A DNA stretch of 64,000 nt from an uncultured Litoreibacter sp. (GCF_947501785.1 NZ_CANMXB010000001.1:1879048-1943047), one strand, 5' to 3'. Numbered from the stretch's first letter, positions 17,826 through 27,299 are shown. A program made the numbers and translations. Notes: generated by a model from the sequence alone, not told the origin.

Positions 17826-19441
17826 GGAAGCGGCTCCTTGAGATGTGGCGGCATGGTGAGACCTGCGCCTTCAACCTCTTCCTCGTCAAGATAGGCTATG
17901 TAGATGCCCGGAGGCTCCCGCGCCTCTGACATCCGTTGGATGACATCCGGGGTGCGGGTAATACGGTTATGGTGCTTGCGCGCCCACTCGAAATGCAGCG
18001 ATTTGAGCCGCTTAATCTGATCGGCATGATCAGGACTTGCACCAAGATCTTGCACTTCGTCGGGATCATTCTCGAGATCAAAAAGCATGGGGCGCATGGT
18101 TTCCACGTGCACGTATTTCCAGCGACCGTCGAACACCATCACCATTCGCGCATCGCTTTCATCCACATTGACGGCGCTACGTGCATCGCGAGTTGAATAG
18201 TCATATTCCGAAACGCAATAGCTGCGCCAAGTCACCTCTTCGCCATGGAGCAGCGGCGACAAAGATCGGCCTTCGTATATGTGCGGCTTCGCTGGCCCGC
18301 CCATCAAATCCTGGAAGGTCGGGGCGAGATCAATCCCTTCGACCAGCGCATCGGTCGATGTTCCACGGGTCGCGTCTGCCGCCGAACGCGGATCATAGAC
18401 GATGAGCGGAACGCGGGCGGAGCAGTCATAAAACAGGTCCTTCTCGCCCAGCCAGTGATCGCCCATATTGTCACCGTGATCGGAGCAGAAGACGACCATT
18501 GTGTCCTCCATCCGGCCGCTCTCTTCCAGATAGGCAAAGAGCCGGCCCATGTTGTCGTCAAGCTCCTTGATTAGCCCCATGTAGACAGGGGCAACGGTGT
18601 CTCGCACCTCGTCGCGTGAGAATGACTGGCAGATTCTGGTCTTCTCCCACCCCTGCATCAAAGGGTGTTCGTGTTCGCCTTCGCGGCGGTTCACCGGGGG
18701 CACATCATCCGCGGCATACATGTCGTTATATGGCGCGGGCGCAAGGTAGGGCCAATGCGGCTTAATATAGCTGAGATGGCAGAGCCATGGCGCATCTCCC
18801 CGACTTTCGATGAACTCGATCCCGCGTGTCGTGAGCCAGGCTGTTTCCGAATGTTCCTTCGGAACGCGCGCGGCCAGCGGCGCAGTCTCAAGCAGCCAGC
18901 CTGATTTCTTCTCGCCATCCGCGCCAATCGCGGTATTCGCCCATTCCTCCCACGGTGTATCGCCGCCCATCCCGTGATCGCGCAAATATTGCTCGTAATC
19001 TTCGGCGTGGCGGTTCTTGTCATTGGCCGCATTTGTCCCGTCATCGCGGACAAAAACCTCAAATCCGCATTCGCTTACAAGAGCGCCAATCGTGCTTTCC
19101 GGTTCAATACCAAGCCGCTTCATTCCGTCTATATCGGGGCGCATGTGGGTTTTTCCGACCAAATGGCTTGTGACGCCAATTTCCCGCAGATGGTCACCAA
19201 GAGTGGGCTCACCCACACGCAGGGGAAATCCGTTCCAGGTCGCCCCGTGGCTGCGAACATAACGCCCGGTATAAAAGCTCATCCGGCTGGGGCCACAGAT
19301 CGGCGATTGCACATAGGCCCGATCAAAGCGCACCCCTTTGGCTGCCAGTGCATCGATGTTGGGGGTGTCGATATGGTTCGCTCCGTAACAGCTCAGGTAG
19401 TCCCACCGAAGCTGATCCGCCATGATCCAAAGTACGTTCAT
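17822..19441 (-). CDS. Sulfatase / alkaline phosphatase superfamily hydrolase
   Basis: A 539-residue sulfatase-fold protein. The motif ICGPSRMSFYTGR holds C49-x-P51-x-R53, the signal for conversion of Cys to the catalytic formylglycine. Metal-binding Asp residues are seen in WIMADQ (D9) and in FCSDHGDNMGDH near 315. No signal peptide is visible, so the enzyme is probably cytoplasmic. Closest look-alikes are arylsulfatases and phosphonate monoester hydrolases; the two cannot be told apart by eye. It starts 21 bp after the stop of the GST gene and is co-transcribed with it. It may remove sulfate from an aromatic sulfate ester. Confidence 0.85.
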   Translation of the reverse strand: MNVLWIMADQLRWDYLSCYGANHIDTPNIDALAAKGVRFDRAYVQSPICGPSRMSFYTGRYVRSHGATWNGFPLRVGEPTLGDHLREIGVTSHLVGKTHMRPDIDGMKRLGIEPESTIGALVSECGFEVFVRDDGTNAANDKNRHAEDYEQYLRDHGMGGDTPWEEWANTAIGADGEKKSGWLLETAPLAARVPKEHSETAWLTTRGIEFIESRGDAPWLCHLSYIKPHWPYLAPAPYNDMYAADDVPPVNRREGEHEHPLMQGWEKTRICQSFSRDEVRDTVAPVYMGLIKELDDNMGRLFAYLEESGRMEDTMVVFCSDHGDNMGDHWLGEKDLFYDCSARVPLIVYDPRSAADATRGTSTDALVEGIDLAPTFQDLMGGPAKPHIYEGRSLSPLLHGEEVTWRSYCVSEYDYSTRDARSAVNVDESDARMVMVFDGRWKYVHVETMRPMLFDLENDPDEVQDLGASPDHADQIKRLKSLHFEWARKHHNRITRTPDVIQRMSEAREPPGIYIAYLDEEEVEGAGLTMPPHLKEPLP

Positions 19442-19462
19442 CTTGTCTTTCCTGCCGTGGCC

Positions 19463-20140
19463 TTAGCGGGGCGCCATGTAGAGGTCTTCGCGTTTCAAAA
19501 TCTCGATATTCTCCGCCTCACGCGCCATTGCACGCTGAACGGCCGGACGGAGTTCCATCATTGCGTGATGACGTTGAATGTTCGGAAAGGCCTCGACATC
19601 AAAGCCAACTCCGGTGATGCGGCCCCAGACCCAAAAGAGATATCCATCCACCACGGACCAATGATCGCCATACCACCATGGCCCATCCTCAAGCCGTGCA
19701 TTGATCATTTTCATGATCTTGCGCATCTCCTCGACGGCCTTTGGCCGCACGATTTCGAAGGACAGCGGAGCATCCGGGATCATTTTCATCGGCATCGCGA
19801 TCCGCGTGACTACAGGGTGAACCGTCCCGGCAAAGAACGCCAGATCGGCTGTCTGCATTACCTTTTCCAAAGGATCTGAAACTTCTGGCAGCAGTTTGGC
19901 CTCCGGGAATTGTCCAGCAAGCCAACTGAGGATCGCAACATTTTCGGTCAGCGGCGCACCATCAATGAGCAGCGTCGGCACCTTGCCTTTTGGATTGACC
20001 TTGAGAAACTCAGCAGAGTTTTGCTGGTTTGCGGCTGTTCGGATTAGCGAGGTCTCAAAAGGCGCCCCAATCTCTTCCAAGGCGATTGTTGGCACCCGCG
20101 CACAGGTATTGGGGGCAACAAAAAGCTTCAACTCTGGCAT
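19463..20140 (-). CDS. Glutathione S-transferase family protein
   Basis: A 225-residue GST. The N-terminal thioredoxin-like domain (residues 1-80) has VAPNTCARVPTIALEEIG with a possible Cys catalytic residue, the cis-Pro motif GKVPTLLIDG near 54, and the glutathione-binding LTENVAILSWL near 66. A helical C-terminal domain follows. The ATG at 20140 follows GGGAAGC; earlier starts would add residues that do not fit the family. It is the first gene of a GST-sulfatase pair and divergent from the TAXI-TRAP operon. Ring-fission isomerisation or conjugation of an electrophilic intermediate is plausible. Confidence 0.85.
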   Translation of the reverse strand: MPELKLFVAPNTCARVPTIALEEIGAPFETSLIRTAANQQNSAEFLKVNPKGKVPTLLIDGAPLTENVAILSWLAGQFPEAKLLPEVSDPLEKVMQTADLAFFAGTVHPVVTRIAMPMKMIPDAPLSFEIVRPKAVEEMRKIMKMINARLEDGPWWYGDHWSVVDGYLFWVWGRITGVGFDVEAFPNIQRHHAMMELRPAVQRAMAREAENIEILKREDLYMAPR

Positions 20141-20177
20141 TGCACGGCTTCCCGATCTGGCTACTAATGGCATCACA

Positions 20178-20250
20178 GCCAAAAAATCGATATTTTGGCC
20201 GCAAGGGAGATACTAAACAGGTCAGAGAGAACCTGTCACGGCCAAAAAAT
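20178..20250. promoter_or_regulatory. Operator cluster between GST and TAXI-TRAP operons
   Basis: An imperfect 22-bp palindrome at 20178-20199 has left arm GCCAAAAAATC and right arm GATATTTTGGC. The left half site GCCAAAAAAT recurs at 20241-20250. Between them, ACAGGT (20217-20222) and ACCTGT (20231-20236) form a further inverted repeat. The core AAATCGAT is shared with the palindrome at 15734, so one regulator may control both divergent promoters. Confidence 0.5.
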
Positions 20251-20273
20251 AGCATCATCTGGGAGGAATATTG

Positions 20274-21317
20274 ATGTCACGTACGGTACTTGCAGCGCTC
20301 ACAGCTGCGGCGTGTTTGGGAACTAGCGCGTTTGCACAAGGGATTCTGACGGCGGAGACCGCCGCACCAAACACAACGCCCGGTATATCGATCATTTCTT
20401 TGTCGGAAGCCGCCGCGAAAGCAGGAATCGCAGATATCCAGGTTTCCGCCGGCCAGACGCTGACAAACTCCGTTCAGAATGTTGCCGAAGGCAAGTCGGA
20501 CATTGCGGCTGCCCCATTCATTCTCCCGTTCCTGATGTCGCGCGGCGTGGGTCCATATGCAGGTCTTGGCGCTGAGGCAGGTGGCGATTTGGCCAAAAAT
20601 CTTGCCGTGCTGTACACATACCGTATCTCTGTGCAGGGCCTGTACGCCTATGACAGCGCCGGTATCAGCGGCTGGGACGGGCTTGAAGGGAAGACGATCT
20701 ACAATGGCCCACCTCGGGGGGCTGCTCTGACCAATGCGCGTCTTTTGATAAAGACCGTCACGGGCCTTGAGGAAGGCAGCGGCTACTCCGGTGTGCAAGT
20801 GAACTGGGGTCAGGCGGTTAAGACCATTCAGGACGGCTCTGCCGACGCTTTTGTCCTGCCGCAAGCCTTCCCTGACAGCCGGGTAACGGCCGCTTTGGCT
20901 TCGGGCAACATGACCGTTTTTTCAATGCCAAAGGACAAGTTCGACAGCGAGGCTTTCGGGAAAGTAACCAACCTGCCCGGTACCGTCGCCTTCACAATGC
21001 CGGTGGCTGACATGGGTTACGGTGAAAATGTCACGGTCGTGTCTGAAGATGACACCTTTCGAGGCCCGGGCACCGTTGGTGGTGACATCGTGAATGTGGA
21101 TATGGACTTTGACACGGCCAAAGCTCTCACAGCGGCGTTCATCGAAAGTATCGAAACCATCTATCATGCCAAATCGTCCTTCATGCCATCAGCCTGGCAC
21201 GGGGAGACCGACATCGCATTGACAGATATGTGCGGCAACAATCCGATGAAGTATCATCCGGGCGCGGTCGCGGCCTGGGAAGACGCTGGATACACCCTTC
21301 CCGATTGCGCAAAATAA
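20274..21317 (+). CDS. TAXI-type TRAP transporter solute-binding protein
   Basis: A 347-residue exported binding protein of the TAXI (TRAP-associated extracytoplasmic immunogenic) family. Residues 1-22 form a signal peptide ending in SAFA. The core shows SVQNVAEGKSDIAAAPF near residue 65, LEGKTIYNGPPRGAA near 138 and DGSADAFVLP near 180. GGGAGGA lies 7 bases upstream of the ATG at 20274. It should deliver a solute to the fused permease encoded 59 bp downstream. The two genes are divergent from the GST-sulfatase pair. Confidence 0.88.
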   Translation: MSRTVLAALTAAACLGTSAFAQGILTAETAAPNTTPGISIISLSEAAAKAGIADIQVSAGQTLTNSVQNVAEGKSDIAAAPFILPFLMSRGVGPYAGLGAEAGGDLAKNLAVLYTYRISVQGLYAYDSAGISGWDGLEGKTIYNGPPRGAALTNARLLIKTVTGLEEGSGYSGVQVNWGQAVKTIQDGSADAFVLPQAFPDSRVTAALASGNMTVFSMPKDKFDSEAFGKVTNLPGTVAFTMPVADMGYGENVTVVSEDDTFRGPGTVGGDIVNVDMDFDTAKALTAAFIESIETIYHAKSSFMPSAWHGETDIALTDMCGNNPMKYHPGAVAAWEDAGYTLPDCAK

Positions 21318-21376
21318 GCACCTGACATGCAGGCCAGAAGAGGTTCCCGTTCGCTCGCCTATATTTGGCATTCATA

Positions 21377-23719
21377 ATGTCCGATACGGCGACTGATCAA
21401 AACGATCGCGGCGGAAGGGGGACCCGGCTGCTGTATGCTTTGTCGCTATTGTTGGTTGTCATTGGGCTTGCGAATTCAACACCAGGCATTCCAGGCTACG
21501 ACGATCTAGCGGCCACCCTTTTGGGGCAAGACTGGGCGCGTCTGCGCAAGTTCCCGACCGAGTGGTTCTATCCACTGGTCTTCGCCCTGATGATGAGCGT
21601 GGTGGTGCTCAAACACTCCATCTGGCGCGATTGGCGAGACAGGTCCGCATCATTGCGCGCCTTTGGTTTCGCGCTTGATGTCGCACTGATTGTCATGGCG
21701 GCCACGATTTCTTTGACCTACCTCATCGAGATCGAATCCGTCTGCCTGATCGACCAATTGAACGGAGACCGGGCCCGCCTGATCGCTCAAAGCCTTGAGG
21801 CGGCAGCAGCGTTCAACGAAAGCCTCGGGCTTCCAGCTCCCAAGACCGTCGAAGACCCTCAATGCGTCAACACCACAGGAGGCTGGCTTGTGCTGATTGT
21901 CGGGCTCGCCGTCGTGGTTTTCCTTTCCTACAACATAAAGGTGTGGGGATTGCCTCTTGTTCTCGTTGCAATCCTCGTGGCGAGCTACACGATCCTCACC
22001 GTGTTGGTTTGGTATTTCTACGGTGCCGACGACATCAACAAATACCTCGTTACCAAACTCGCCGGTGAGCCGCGCATGCTTTCCGATGGCCGCCCTCGTG
22101 TTCACGATGTGCTGGTGAACAATTCTTCCGGATTTCTGGGCCGGTTCATGGATATCGTACTGAACACGATCTTTCCCTACCTGGTTCTTGGAGCCCTGTT
22201 CGGGAGCTCTGCCGGGGGGCGTTCTCTTATCAAATTGGCTTTCCGCTGGACGCGCAACCTGCGCGGCGGGCCTGCCCATGCTGCAATTGTGTCCTCGGCC
22301 ATGTTTGGCACGATTTCCGGCGGGCCTATTGTGAATGTCTTGTCTACAGGAGTTTTGACCATCCCGATGATGGTGAAGCGCGGATTTTCGAAAGTATTCG
22401 CCGGAGGGGTCGAGGCGGCGGCATCTTCGGGCGGATCTATCATGCCACCGGTTATGGGAGTAGCAGCCTTCGTTTTGGCTTCGCTGACATCCGTCCCCTA
22501 TTCCAGCGTGATCATTGCGGCCATTATTCCGGCACTTGCCTATTTCTTCTGCCTGTTCCTGTCGGCGGCCTTTCAATCCCGCAAGCAAAGCATCACGGCC
22601 ATCGGCGAAATAACCGATGACATGATACTCGACCGCCAGGACTACCTAAACTTGTGCATGGTCTTCGGCCCAATCCTATTGATCCTGACCCTGCTTTTGA
22701 TCCCTAAGGACGCGGTCGGCTGCGGCATGTTCGGCGCTATCTTGGGTGCTGAGCGTGACTTCGCCAACGGGGCATGTTCGGTTCAAAGCCTAAGCTGGGT
22801 GCTGCAAACCGTGCAGAACGCTTCGGGCTCTGCGGGTGCGGCAGGTTGGTGGGCCGTCATGTTTCTGTTGGTGCTTCTGTTTCTGGACCCGCAAATCCGC
22901 GCGACACCGAGCAAAATCATAGACGCGCTGTCGCAGGCCGGGGTGCTGATTTCGACGCTTTACCTGATGTTCCTCGCGGTCTCGATCATCGATTTTTGCC
23001 TGTCGTTCACAGGGTTGCCGGTCTTCTTGTCACTGGACGTGTTGTCCTGGCTCAACAGTCTAAATCTTGGCGGCGGTGGATCCTATGTCTCGCAATTCGC
23101 GGCACTCTTGCTGACGATGATCCTGGCTGTGCTTCTCGGCATGGGGATGCCGGCGGTCCCGGCCTATATCAACGCGGCGCTGCTCATGAGCCCCGTTCTT
23201 GCAGGATTGGGGCTTTCGCTGTTCACAGCGCATATGTTCATTTTCTACTTTGCCGTGGCCAGCGCCATAACACCGCCCGTAGCACTTGCAGCATTCGCTG
23301 CTGCCTCAATCACCAAGTCAGAACCGATGGCAACGGGCTTCTCTGCGGTAAAATCTGGGATCGTTATGTTCGTCGTGCCTTTCATCTTCGCCTTCTATCC
23401 CGAGCTTTTGCTCATTCAGGATGCTGTGATTGATCCGCAATCACCTACGGGAGCGTATCTTGCGGGCTACGACGGACGTGTCCATCTTGCCGCTTTGGCC
23501 GGTTTGCTGGGCAGGCTCGCTGTGGCGTTGTACCTGATTTCGTCCGCCTTGGCCGCGTTTGACCGCGCGCCCTTGGCATATTGGGAAATCGCCGTCCGGC
23601 TGGCATTGGCGGCCCTGCTGCTGGCCAAACCCGAGCTCATTTGGATTTCGGCATTGCTTGCCAGTTTGGCCTTGTTAGCGGTTCATGCGATGCGCAGCCA
23701 ACATAAGGTCGTGTCTTAA
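21377..23719 (+). CDS. TRAP transporter fused permease (DctQ-DctM fusion, TAXI type)
   Basis: A 780-residue membrane protein. An N-terminal DctQ-like section of about five segments (residues ~15-210) is fused to a DctM-like section. The latter has the family stretches HAAIVSSAMFGTISGGPIVNV near 305, ASSGGSIMPPVMGVAAFV near 350 and MGMPAVPAYINAALL near 592. Fused permeases of this length are typical of TAXI-type systems and match the binding protein upstream. The ATG at 21377 was chosen over an in-frame TTG at 21365. The stop is 55 bp from the convergent ManD-like gene. Confidence 0.9.
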   Translation: MSDTATDQNDRGGRGTRLLYALSLLLVVIGLANSTPGIPGYDDLAATLLGQDWARLRKFPTEWFYPLVFALMMSVVVLKHSIWRDWRDRSASLRAFGFALDVALIVMAATISLTYLIEIESVCLIDQLNGDRARLIAQSLEAAAAFNESLGLPAPKTVEDPQCVNTTGGWLVLIVGLAVVVFLSYNIKVWGLPLVLVAILVASYTILTVLVWYFYGADDINKYLVTKLAGEPRMLSDGRPRVHDVLVNNSSGFLGRFMDIVLNTIFPYLVLGALFGSSAGGRSLIKLAFRWTRNLRGGPAHAAIVSSAMFGTISGGPIVNVLSTGVLTIPMMVKRGFSKVFAGGVEAAASSGGSIMPPVMGVAAFVLASLTSVPYSSVIIAAIIPALAYFFCLFLSAAFQSRKQSITAIGEITDDMILDRQDYLNLCMVFGPILLILTLLLIPKDAVGCGMFGAILGAERDFANGACSVQSLSWVLQTVQNASGSAGAAGWWAVMFLLVLLFLDPQIRATPSKIIDALSQAGVLISTLYLMFLAVSIIDFCLSFTGLPVFLSLDVLSWLNSLNLGGGGSYVSQFAALLLTMILAVLLGMGMPAVPAYINAALLMSPVLAGLGLSLFTAHMFIFYFAVASAITPPVALAAFAAASITKSEPMATGFSAVKSGIVMFVVPFIFAFYPELLLIQDAVIDPQSPTGAYLAGYDGRVHLAALAGLLGRLAVALYLISSALAAFDRAPLAYWEIAVRLALAALLLAKPELIWISALLASLALLAVHAMRSQHKVVS

Positions 23720-23774
23720 ACGCCGCTTGAAGGGCCGGGCATTGTTGCAAATGCGATCCACCGGGCTGCCCCGT

Positions 23775-25001
23775 TCAGTAGTTCCAAAGCGTGCCGTCCT
23801 CCAGGCGCACAACCGGATGGCTCCCCGGTTTGTAGCTGTACCGCTTGGCCTCGCCCTCATCAAAATCTATGCCCAGACCGGGCGCGTCGCTGACAAAAAA
23901 CTGCCCCTCTTTCAGGAAGTGGTCTGAGGGGAACAACGCATCGCATTCCGGCGTTCCCAGCACCAAGTATTCCTGAATGCCGAAATTCGGTGCCCACGCA
24001 TTCAAATGCGCTTGCGCGGCCATGGAAATCGGCGAGTGGCTCGGCGCGCCGTGAAAGCCGGTTCGGACATTGTGCAGCCCCGCGAGATCGACGATCCGCC
24101 GAGCATGGGTGATGCCTCCCGCATAGGTGACGGCAACCCGGATGAAATCGATCAGCTCTTCTTCAATCAATTTGTTACATTCCCAAACTGAATTGAACAC
24201 TTCGCCAATCGCAATCGGGGTTGTCGAATGCTGCCGCAGGAGCCGCAAGGCGGCCTGATCCTCGGCTGGCGTCGGGTCTTCCAACCAAAAAAGTCTTACG
24301 GGTTCGACTTCTTTCGCGAATGCGGCAGCCTCACGCGGGGTCAGTCGATGGTGGACATCATGCAGAAGCTTCAGCTCCGGCCCAAACCTTTCGCGTATCT
24401 TTGACAGCGCCTCGGGCATGAACCGCAGATATCGATCAGTGTCCCAGATTTCAGTCTTTGGGATTATGCCGCTGAAATCGGTGATGAAGTCTCCCCCGGC
24501 GAATTTGCCTTCGGGTACGGCATAGCTTGCTGTCGGCATGCCAGGAATTCCGCATTGCAGGCGGACAGCCTTGTAGCCCTGTTCGACATAGGCAGCGACG
24601 CTGTCAAAGAGGCCCTCAAGATCCACGCCTGTTGCATGGGCGTAGACCAGAGCGCCGTCGCGACTTTTGCCGCCCAATAGGTCATAGACCGGCATCCCGG
24701 CCAGCTTGCCCTTGATATCCCAAAGCGCCATGTCGATGGCCCCGAAGGCCGCCATAGCAATCGGGCCCCGCCGAAAATAAGCGCCGCGATAGAAGAATTG
24801 CCAGATATCCTCGCTCCGTCGTGGGTCCATACCGATGAGGTTGGGGATCAGGTAGTCGTGCAAGTAGGCGGCCGGGAGCGTCTCACGATTGTTCAGCGTC
24901 GCATCGCCGAGGCCATAGACCCCTTGATCAGTCATGATTTTGAGGGTCACGTAGTTCTTGCCGGGCCCACCAACAAAGACTTTCGCATCGGTAATTTTCA
25001 T
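23775..25001 (-). CDS. manD: Mandelate racemase/enolase superfamily dehydratase, ManD/RspA type
   Basis: A 408-residue enolase-superfamily protein that matches the D-mannonate dehydratase (ManD)/RspA subgroup along its length. Diagnostic stretches are YGLGDATLNNRE near residue 27, EDIWQFFYRGAYFRRGP near 60, VRLQCGIPGMPTASY near 140, LLHDVHHRLTP near 206, and RLEDGTLWNY at the C-terminus. ManD converts D-mannonate to 2-keto-3-deoxygluconate (KDG). The loop FHGAPSHSP replaces the more usual SHGPSDLSP, so activity or substrate could differ. The ATG at 25001 gives the family N-terminus. It is co-directional with the MATE and GntR genes. KDG is also the product of alginate monomer reduction, which fits the neighbouring operon. 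Confidence 0.8.
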   Translation of the reverse strand: MKITDAKVFVGGPGKNYVTLKIMTDQGVYGLGDATLNNRETLPAAYLHDYLIPNLIGMDPRRSEDIWQFFYRGAYFRRGPIAMAAFGAIDMALWDIKGKLAGMPVYDLLGGKSRDGALVYAHATGVDLEGLFDSVAAYVEQGYKAVRLQCGIPGMPTASYAVPEGKFAGGDFITDFSGIIPKTEIWDTDRYLRFMPEALSKIRERFGPELKLLHDVHHRLTPREAAAFAKEVEPVRLFWLEDPTPAEDQAALRLLRQHSTTPIAIGEVFNSVWECNKLIEEELIDFIRVAVTYAGGITHARRIVDLAGLHNVRTGFHGAPSHSPISMAAQAHLNAWAPNFGIQEYLVLGTPECDALFPSDHFLKEGQFFVSDAPGLGIDFDEGEAKRYSYKPGSHPVVRLEDGTLWNY

Positions 25002-25122
25002 TGCATTGACTCCATCACGTACGGTTTGGTTTTGCGGTTCTGGCAGGCGCGACATCCGCTCACTGACGCCGCCCAGAGGCAGTGACACAGGCCGAGGTCT
25101 CTGGGGTCGGGACAACAATATG

Positions 25123-26508
25123 TCATCCCGCCACATCCCTCAGCTTCCAGTCGCCCCGCCACACGCGACGGTGAAACGCCGGAAACTTGAGAACCTCTTC
25201 CCAAAGGAAGAGGGAGAGAACCCAAAACGCTGACAGATCGAAATACAGAACAAAAAGGACGGTTGCGGGAACGCGAAAGGCCCACTGGCTCCACACGAAA
25301 ATATGCATCACATAGACGGTGTCGCCCGCCGCCCGCAGGGTGTTGCCGCAGATGGCATTGGTTGCGCGCGGAAATTGTATGACCATCAGGATGGGCAAAA
25401 AGCCAAACAGGATGGCCCGAGTTTCTGGCTCCAAATCGGGATAGATCCAGTCCAGCGAGACGCACATGATCAAGAACAATACCGCGACCAATGTCGCAGC
25501 GATAAACGCCCCGATCCAGGCTTTGGACAAGAACCGGTCCAGCACATCCCCAGCCGCGCGTTGCCCGAGCAGTTGTGCCACAAGAATGCCGGTGGCCTGG
25601 GTCCATTGCATCGAGACCTGTCCCGCAAGAAGGTTCCAGGGTGCGATCAGGGTCATCGCCGCGAACGCATTCAACGACATATTTGCGTAGATCAGCGAGC
25701 AGACATGGGTCGCCATCGTGGCACTCACGAACGTCGCGGCGATCGGGAGGGAGAACACCAGGTGCCGGCGGATCGTCGGCCCGAACGCCCCTTTTTGCCA
25801 ACCGACAACCCTTCGCAATGCGCCATGCCTTTTCAACAAAAGATAGCTCCAAAGCCCCGCCTGTACCGTGATCGCAAGCGCGCTGCCAATCGCGGCTCCT
25901 GCGACGCCCATCGCGGGCAAACCCCAAAGCCCGTGGATCAAGCCAAGTGATGCCACAACGTTGACAGGCACCGACAGAAGATAGCCATAAAGCGGAAGTT
26001 TCGACTGGCCACAGCCATTGAAATAACTGGCGATGGACTGGCCGACGGCTTCCCCAAGAATGACAATGGAAAAGATCGTCAGATAAATTCGGGCCTGGCC
26101 TGCCACTTCCGGACTTGGAGCAAGCCGCGCCAATAGCGGCTCCGCCGCAATGTTGACAAGGATGACGCCCAAAACCCCGATGCTTGCGATGATCAGCAGC
26201 CCCGACGCCAGAACGGATTTCAGGAAAATCTGGTCGCCGCTGCCAAAGGCCTGCGCGGTCCGAATTTGCATCGCGTGAGAAAAGGCGAAGATAACGCCAA
26301 GAACCATGCCGCCCAATGCGGCTGCAAGCCCCATCGCCGCCAGGGCCCCTTCCCCCAAAGGCGAGACCAACAACCCATCAATAACAACAGTCCCGTGAAG
26401 AAAAAGCGCCTTCAGGGTCATAGGCCATGCAAGGGAAAAGACAGCCCTTGCACCAAGTTGATGGCCCGGTTGATCATTTGCAGGCTGAACCGCCGCGGGC
26501 ATGGTCAT
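25123..26508 (-). CDS. MATE family efflux transporter
   Basis: A 461-residue membrane protein with about 12 hydrophobic segments in two homologous halves, typical of MATE (multidrug and toxic compound extrusion) proteins. The N-terminal half has ALFLHGTVVIDGLLVSPLGEGALAAMGLA and the second half RATNAICGNTLRAAGDTVYVM. Such proteins export cationic or other small molecules in exchange for Na+ or H+. It lies between the GntR gene and the ManD-like gene on the same strand. Export of a sugar acid or stress metabolite is possible, but the substrate is unknown. ATG at 26502 is an alternative start. Confidence 0.85.
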   Translation of the reverse strand: MTMPAAVQPANDQPGHQLGARAVFSLAWPMTLKALFLHGTVVIDGLLVSPLGEGALAAMGLAAALGGMVLGVIFAFSHAMQIRTAQAFGSGDQIFLKSVLASGLLIIASIGVLGVILVNIAAEPLLARLAPSPEVAGQARIYLTIFSIVILGEAVGQSIASYFNGCGQSKLPLYGYLLSVPVNVVASLGLIHGLWGLPAMGVAGAAIGSALAITVQAGLWSYLLLKRHGALRRVVGWQKGAFGPTIRRHLVFSLPIAATFVSATMATHVCSLIYANMSLNAFAAMTLIAPWNLLAGQVSMQWTQATGILVAQLLGQRAAGDVLDRFLSKAWIGAFIAATLVAVLFLIMCVSLDWIYPDLEPETRAILFGFLPILMVIQFPRATNAICGNTLRAAGDTVYVMHIFVWSQWAFRVPATVLFVLYFDLSAFWVLSLFLWEEVLKFPAFHRRVWRGDWKLRDVAG

Positions 26509-26556
26509 GGCTGATCAGCCGAACGCGCGCACCCATTCAGGAACGCCATGATCCGA

Positions 26557-27249
26557 CTAGGGACTCGTCTGTTCAAAGTAGTTTGCATTGGACGCTTTGA
26601 TCCGCTCCAAGGTCTCATCCAGTCGAGACAAGTGGATCATCCCAGCTTCGACTGCGACGGTCGGATCACAGGTGATCACGGCTTCCGCCACAGCCCGATG
26701 GTCGGCAAGCAAAACAGGCAACCGCTGCTCTTTGTCATGCCCCAACATGCAAAGCCGGTCGATTTTCGCCTTTTCCTCGAGAATAACGTCGAAGGCGTAA
26801 TCTGCTCTCGCGATCTGACAGAGGGTCTTGTGGAACTCGTAGTCGAGCCGTCCAAAAGCTTCATGATCGCTTTGAGCCACGGCAAGCTGTTGATCAGATA
26901 GTTGCTTCCTCAGTTGGTCGGCGCCTTCGGCATCGCAATAGGTGGCCGCCCGGATCAGAACTTCCTTCTCGATCGCTGCGCGAATGAAGCGCGCCTTCTC
27001 GATGGCGCGCGACGAAAACCGTCTGACCTCGGTGGCCCGCTGGGGCCTGATCAAAAGCAAATCCTGGTTCGCCAAACGGCTAAAGGCATCGCGAACGGGT
27101 TGACGTGATATGCCAAACTGCGCCGCTATTTCCGCCTCCGAGATGCGATCCCCGGGCTTCAGTTTCAGCGTCGCAATCTGTCTTTGCAAATAGTCAAAGA
27201 CGTCGTCAACGCTGGTACGACGCTCACTGATAATTTTAGCTTCTGCCAT
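26557..27249 (-). CDS. GntR/FCD regulator of the alginate-uptake locus
   Basis: A 230-residue FCD-type GntR regulator. The winged helix covers residues ~10-75 (VFDYLQRQIATLKLKPGDRISEAEIA and FGISRQPVRDAFSRL). The FCD domain follows with FIRAAIEKEVLIRAA near 88, DYEFHKTLCQIA near 137, and a DHRAV metal motif near 182. The ATG at 27249 was preferred over a start eight codons upstream because it gives the usual N-terminus. It is divergent from the ABC importer operon. The intergenic DNA holds two copies of a GTATAC-like operator, so it probably represses the importer and itself until an alginate-derived effector binds. Confidence 0.88.
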   Translation of the reverse strand: MAEAKIISERRTSVDDVFDYLQRQIATLKLKPGDRISEAEIAAQFGISRQPVRDAFSRLANQDLLLIRPQRATEVRRFSSRAIEKARFIRAAIEKEVLIRAATYCDAEGADQLRKQLSDQQLAVAQSDHEAFGRLDYEFHKTLCQIARADYAFDVILEEKAKIDRLCMLGHDKEQRLPVLLADHRAVAEAVITCDPTVAVEAGMIHLSRLDETLERIKASNANYFEQTSP

Positions 27250-27299
27250 TGCCTGCTCTCCCTGCGAGCGCATCCATCGCAGAAACTAATGCAGAAAAA

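Noticed and set aside
21650-22588. 312-codon minus-strand frame opposite the TRAP permease
   Set aside because: Unnatural charged composition, and the plus strand encodes a well-recognised membrane protein.
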